Source: Rubritepida sp.
Lineage (GTDB): Bacteria > Pseudomonadota > Alphaproteobacteria > Acetobacterales > Acetobacteraceae
Direction of reading: 5' to 3'
NCBI GenBank assembly: GCA_028291455.1
Contig: JAQGHY010000245.1
Span: forward strand, 1 to 42,479
Length of the DNA: 42,479 nucleotides
Position 1 is the first letter of the stretch. Each line of letters opens with the position of its first letter. Position numbers and translations under genes: made by a program. Below, in pieces: positions 39,387 to 42,479 of this stretch. The notes beneath the pieces were generated by a model. It was not told the DNA's origin, searched no databases, and saw only the letters and a program-made list of their open reading frames with translations.

Positions 39387-42300
39387 ATGACTGCTTTGTC
39401 CGAAGTCGCCGCCCTCGAAATCACCGTTCGCAACCAGGTCTCCGAAGGAGCCGCCGCAGCAGCTCGAGATCTTGACAAGGTCGAGGCTGCCGCCGATCGC
39501 GCGGCTGCAGCGCTGAAGGTGGTCGAGAGCGGCACGCGCCTCGCCGGCGACACCTTCGATAAGACCGCTGCCCGATCGGACGGGCTGGCCCGCGCCGAGC
39601 AGCGCCGGACGGAAATCACAGCCCGGGCCCAGCGCGAAATCACGGCTCTAACGGCCGCCGCCCAGACGGAGGGCCTCGCCGAGGATCGCCTGGCCGCTGC
39701 CATCGAGGCCGTCACCCTAAAGCGCGACGCGGACATCATCAGGGTCCAGCGCCAGGCCGAGGTTCAGCGGGCGCAGCAGCTCGCGCTGGTCGGTGGTGCT
39801 TCGGCGCAGACCCAGGCCATGGCGGCCGGCACGGGCGCGATCGACAAGTACGTCGCATCGAACGACAACGCCTCGCGCGGTGCTGGCAAGTTCTCCCAGG
39901 CGATCGGCCAGGCTGGCTTCCAGCTGCAGGACTTCGTCGTCCAGGTTTCCTCCGGCCAGAGCGCGTTAACGGCTCTGGGCCAGCAGGGAAGCCAGATGCT
40001 GGGCGTCTTCGGCACGGGCGGTGCGATCGCCGGTGCGGCCCTTGCTGTCGGCGTGCTGATCGCGCAACTCACGCTCGGCGCCACGGCCGGAGCGCAGCTC
40101 ACGGCCGAGATCGAGCGCCAGAAGACGCAGTTCGAGGAGAGCGTCACCCGCGCGACCGCCTATGTCGGCGCGCTGCGCGCGCAGGGCGAGCAGTACCGCA
40201 GCATGACCGCGGCCGGTCAGCTGTATCGGGACGGCCTTCGCGGTGAAGGCGAGAGCCTCGTCGCGCTCACTCGCCTCTACCAGGGCATGACCGAGGCGCG
40301 CCGGGCCCTGGAGCAGCAGGGCGTGACAACCTCGACGCGCCTCAACAGCTACAACCAGGTGCTGGTGAACCGGCAGGTGGACAGCGCCCTTGGGGCGAAC
40401 CTCACCCGGGCATCCACCTCCGTCGGCGCCGCCGACATCATGTCGGGTCTGGCCGCGACGGAGGCTCCGACCGCCACTCCTGATTACGATGTTGCGACCG
40501 CCGCGCTGGCGCGATACCGCAACGAGAACGACCGATCCGTCGAGGCTGTTCTGCGGCTGTGGAACGGGCTGCGTGATGCCGCCAACATGAATGGCGACTA
40601 TGGCGCCTCGATCGGCCGCATGATGGGCGACATCGAAAAACTGATCCCGACGCTCGATCGGCTAGACGAGGCGACGCGCCGGGTAACCACGCGCCAGCTT
40701 GCCCTGTCCGGCCAGGCGAGTTCGCTGCAGCTTCGTGCCCTTTCCGACCAGGCCTCAGGCGAAGTGGGTGGGCGCTCCCAGCAGATGGAGCGCATCCGCG
40801 ATCTTCGGGGCGACCTGCAAGGCGGGCTGGCGGGCGCCTCGCCGGAGCAGACGGGCCGGATCCGCTCTTCGCTCCAGCAGCTCAACCAGCAGCAGGAAGG
40901 CCTGACGCCCGCCACGTCTCAGCAGCTCCGCGCGCTCCAGGAGCAGGCGACGCTCTCCCGCACGGCCGAGGGAGCGGCAAAGGATCTTGCGACGGCAGAG
41001 CTGGAGTTGGACCGTGCGGCCCGCGCGGCAGGTGCCGGGCAGGCCTCGGCCGGCGAAAAGATCGAGGCGCGCCGCCGGGTCCAGGAGCGGCTGATCCAGA
41101 CCCTGAATAACTCTTTGGTCGTGCTGAACGCGCAGATTACGGGCGAGCAGCGCATCGGCCAGGCCTATGGGGACAGCGCCGCGGCTGGCCGCGAGATGGA
41201 AGCGCAGGTGAAGGCCGAGGCCGACGCGCTCAAGACGGCCGCCGAGGGCACCACGCTGTACAACCAGGTCGTCGCGACCCTGACGGTTCGCTACCGCGAG
41301 CTCACCGCCGCTCAGGCCGAGCGGCAGCTTGGCCAGCGCAATAGCCAGTCCCGCGACGAGCTCGCCTATCTCCAGCGCGAGGGCGAGTTGGTCGGCGTCA
41401 ACGCGGATCAGCGCGAGCGAGAGCTGGCGGCACTGCGGGCCCGCCAGTCTGCCGGCGCAGCTGCGGGGTCTGACGCGGCAAAGGAAGCCGAGCGGCTGGC
41501 CGTGCAGCTGGTGGACGTCCGGCGAAACACCGAGCAGCTCACCAACTCCTGGACCGAGCTGACCAGCCTTGGCGAGCGCGCCTTCGATAAGATCGGAACC
41601 GCGATCACCTCTGCCTTCGCGGATGGCTCTTTGAAAGCAATCAACTTTGGCAATATCGCCAAGGCAGTGATGTCGGAGATCGTGCAGTCAGCGCTGAAGC
41701 TCGCCGTGGTGAACCCACTACTGAACACGATGTTCGGCGGAAGCCGGGGCACCCTGGGGGGCGTCTCACAAGTCGCGGGACTAGGGGGTATGGGCTTGGG
41801 CGGGTCCAGCTCGGGCGGCACGATTACCGACACCAGCGGCAACGTCATCGGGCAGATCGGCAACATGAGCAGCGGCCAGACCGTCATGGGCGGTCTGCGC
41901 GGGGTAAACCCGAGCGACTATATGAGCGGTGCCACCCCGTTCAATACCGGCTGGGGCTCTGCGGACAGCGTACTAAACACATCAGTTTGGGGTAACGCTA
42001 TAGGTGAAGGCACGGCGCAATTTGGAGCGACTAACTCCGCAATCGGAGCCATGGGTGGCGGCGCATACGGCCCCGCGCTCCCTTCTGCCGTGACTGAAGC
42101 TGGTGGGTCCGCAAGTGGCGTAGCGGGTGGAACCATCGGCAGTATAGGAGCCGGGGCAGTCGGCGTAGCCGGCGGCCTCTATGGCATCTACTCCGGCATC
42201 CAGAAGGGCGGCGTCGGTGGCGCGGTCGGCGCTGTTGGCGGTGCCGCCACGACCGCAATGGCGGGCGCATCCTTGTATGCATCCTTGGCCGGTACCGCCG

Positions 42301-42479
42301 CTGTTATCCCTGTCTGGGGCTGGATTGCGGCCGCCGTCATCACGATCATCGGCGCACTCCTGCCTGGCCAGAAGGCCTCGGGCAAAGGCCAGGAGACCCG
42401 CGTCGATCTTGCCAGTGGATCGCTCGAGCGCAATGGCCTGACGGGCGATCGCTACAGCGCCGAAAACGCCAGCCAGTCG
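39387..42479 (+). CDS. Tail length tape measure protein (partial, open at window end)
   Basis: An open frame of 1031 codons with no stop before the window ends. It starts MTALSEVAALEITVRNQVSE at ATG 39387 with AGGGAGG nine bases upstream. Long coiled-coil stretches rich in Ala, Gln, Glu and Arg fill residues ~20-140 and ~300-720. A hydrophobic segment at ~209-232 (GTGGAIAGAALAVGVLIAQL) and another at ~960-992 (VIPVWGWIAAAVITIIGALL) would help DNA cross the membrane. Near 731 AFDKIGTAITSAFADGSLKA and SALKLAVVNPLLNTMFGG match the C-terminal region of lambda gpH-type proteins. Its length sets tail length. Confidence 0.93.
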   Translation, partial: MTALSEVAALEITVRNQVSEGAAAAARDLDKVEAAADRAAAALKVVESGTRLAGDTFDKTAARSDGLARAEQRRTEITARAQREITALTAAAQTEGLAEDRLAAAIEAVTLKRDADIIRVQRQAEVQRAQQLALVGGASAQTQAMAAGTGAIDKYVASNDNASRGAGKFSQAIGQAGFQLQDFVVQVSSGQSALTALGQQGSQMLGVFGTGGAIAGAALAVGVLIAQLTLGATAGAQLTAEIERQKTQFEESVTRATAYVGALRAQGEQYRSMTAAGQLYRDGLRGEGESLVALTRLYQGMTEARRALEQQGVTTSTRLNSYNQVLVNRQVDSALGANLTRASTSVGAADIMSGLAATEAPTATPDYDVATAALARYRNENDRSVEAVLRLWNGLRDAANMNGDYGASIGRMMGDIEKLIPTLDRLDEATRRVTTRQLALSGQASSLQLRALSDQASGEVGGRSQQMERIRDLRGDLQGGLAGASPEQTGRIRSSLQQLNQQQEGLTPATSQQLRALQEQATLSRTAEGAAKDLATAELELDRAARAAGAGQASAGEKIEARRRVQERLIQTLNNSLVVLNAQITGEQRIGQAYGDSAAAGREMEAQVKAEADALKTAAEGTTLYNQVVATLTVRYRELTAAQAERQLGQRNSQSRDELAYLQREGELVGVNADQRERELAALRARQSAGAAAGSDAAKEAERLAVQLVDVRRNTEQLTNSWTELTSLGERAFDKIGTAITSAFADGSLKAINFGNIAKAVMSEIVQSALKLAVVNPLLNTMFGGSRGTLGGVSQVAGLGGMGLGGSSSGGTITDTSGNVIGQIGNMSSGQTVMGGLRGVNPSDYMSGATPFNTGWGSADSVLNTSVWGNAIGEGTAQFGATNSAIGAMGGGAYGPALPSAVTEAGGSASGVAGGTIGSIGAGAVGVAGGLYGIYSGIQKGGVGGAVGAVGGAATTAMAGASLYASLAGTAAVIPVWGWIAAAVITIIGALLPGQKASGKGQETRVDLASGSLERNGLTGDRYSAENASQS

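Larger units (their letters stand above)
14222..42479. mobile_element. Tailed-phage prophage (HK97-like head, siphovirus-type tail), right end outside window
   Basis: From the tRNA-Thr 3' end onward nearly every gene is phage-type: integrase, AlpA-like protein, a coupled early operon, CI/Cro immunity region, DnaB-led replication genes, a NusG-like protein, terminase, portal, head protease, HK97-fold capsid, connectors, tail tube, frameshifted tail chaperones and tape measure. There is no sheath or baseplate gene in view, and the tail tube plus G/GT chaperone layout fits a long non-contractile tail. All genes in view look intact, so it may be inducible. Lysis, tail tip and the right attachment site lie beyond 42479. 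Confidence 0.95.

Noticed and set aside
14222-42479. CRISPR array, transposase or insertion sequence
   Set aside because: No regularly spaced repeats, transposase motifs or terminal inverted repeats of that kind were seen.

Overview
The window is GC-rich alphaproteobacterial DNA, best matching an Acetobacteraceae (Roseomonas-like) chromosome. This rests on very high third-position GC, the gene run trpA-trpB-trpF-pyrF-lapA-ihfB-sppA, Bug/TctC-type transport proteins and a serine-glyoxylate aminotransferase operon. The organism assignment is an inference from gene content; no search was run.

Positions 1-14030 are host chromosome. A truncated FAD-dependent hydroxyacid oxidase lies at the left edge, facing a diverged inverted copy of itself. 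It is divergent from an operon (sgaA, hyi, glxR) that would carry serine through hydroxypyruvate and tartronate semialdehyde to glycerate. A convergent pair follows (Bug receptor and a 3-hydroxyisobutyrate-dehydrogenase-family reductase), then a rightward group (DUF2848 hydrolase, alpha/beta hydrolase, luciferase-like monooxygenase). Last comes a tightly coupled leftward series: sppA, ihfB, lapA-like, pyrF, trpF, trpB, trpA.

A tRNA-Thr(CGT) gene at 14147-14221 marks the left end of a siphovirus-type prophage with an HK97-like head. It fills the rest of the window (more than 28 kb) and runs off the right edge. Its leftward early operon (21170 down to 14343) holds 15 overlapping genes. They include small membrane proteins, an HD hydrolase, a dNMP-kinase-like protein, a TraR/DksA zinc finger, DUF5131 (Gp37/Gp68), ASCH and DUF4326 proteins, an AlpA-like protein and a tyrosine integrase. 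The immunity region has a CI-like S24 repressor, a Cro-like protein and palindromic operators TGCAT-N3-ATGCA at both control regions, spaced 34-35 bp. The rightward early operon has a CII-like protein, small HTH proteins, a DnaB helicase, a GapR-like protein, two tandem winged-helix-like replication proteins with copied leaders, and a NusG/RfaH-like protein that may antiterminate the late genes.

The late region runs HNH endonuclease, small and large terminase, portal, ClpP-like head protease, major capsid, head-tail connectors, tail terminator, tail tube, a tail assembly chaperone pair joined by a predicted -1 frameshift (GGGAAAC), a further virion protein and a tape measure protein cut by the window end. 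A lipoprotein gene on the opposite strand interrupts the tail genes and looks like a moron (lysogenic conversion cargo). Strong hairpins follow the capsid, tail terminator and tail tube genes. No lysis genes, tail tip genes or right attachment site are in the window.
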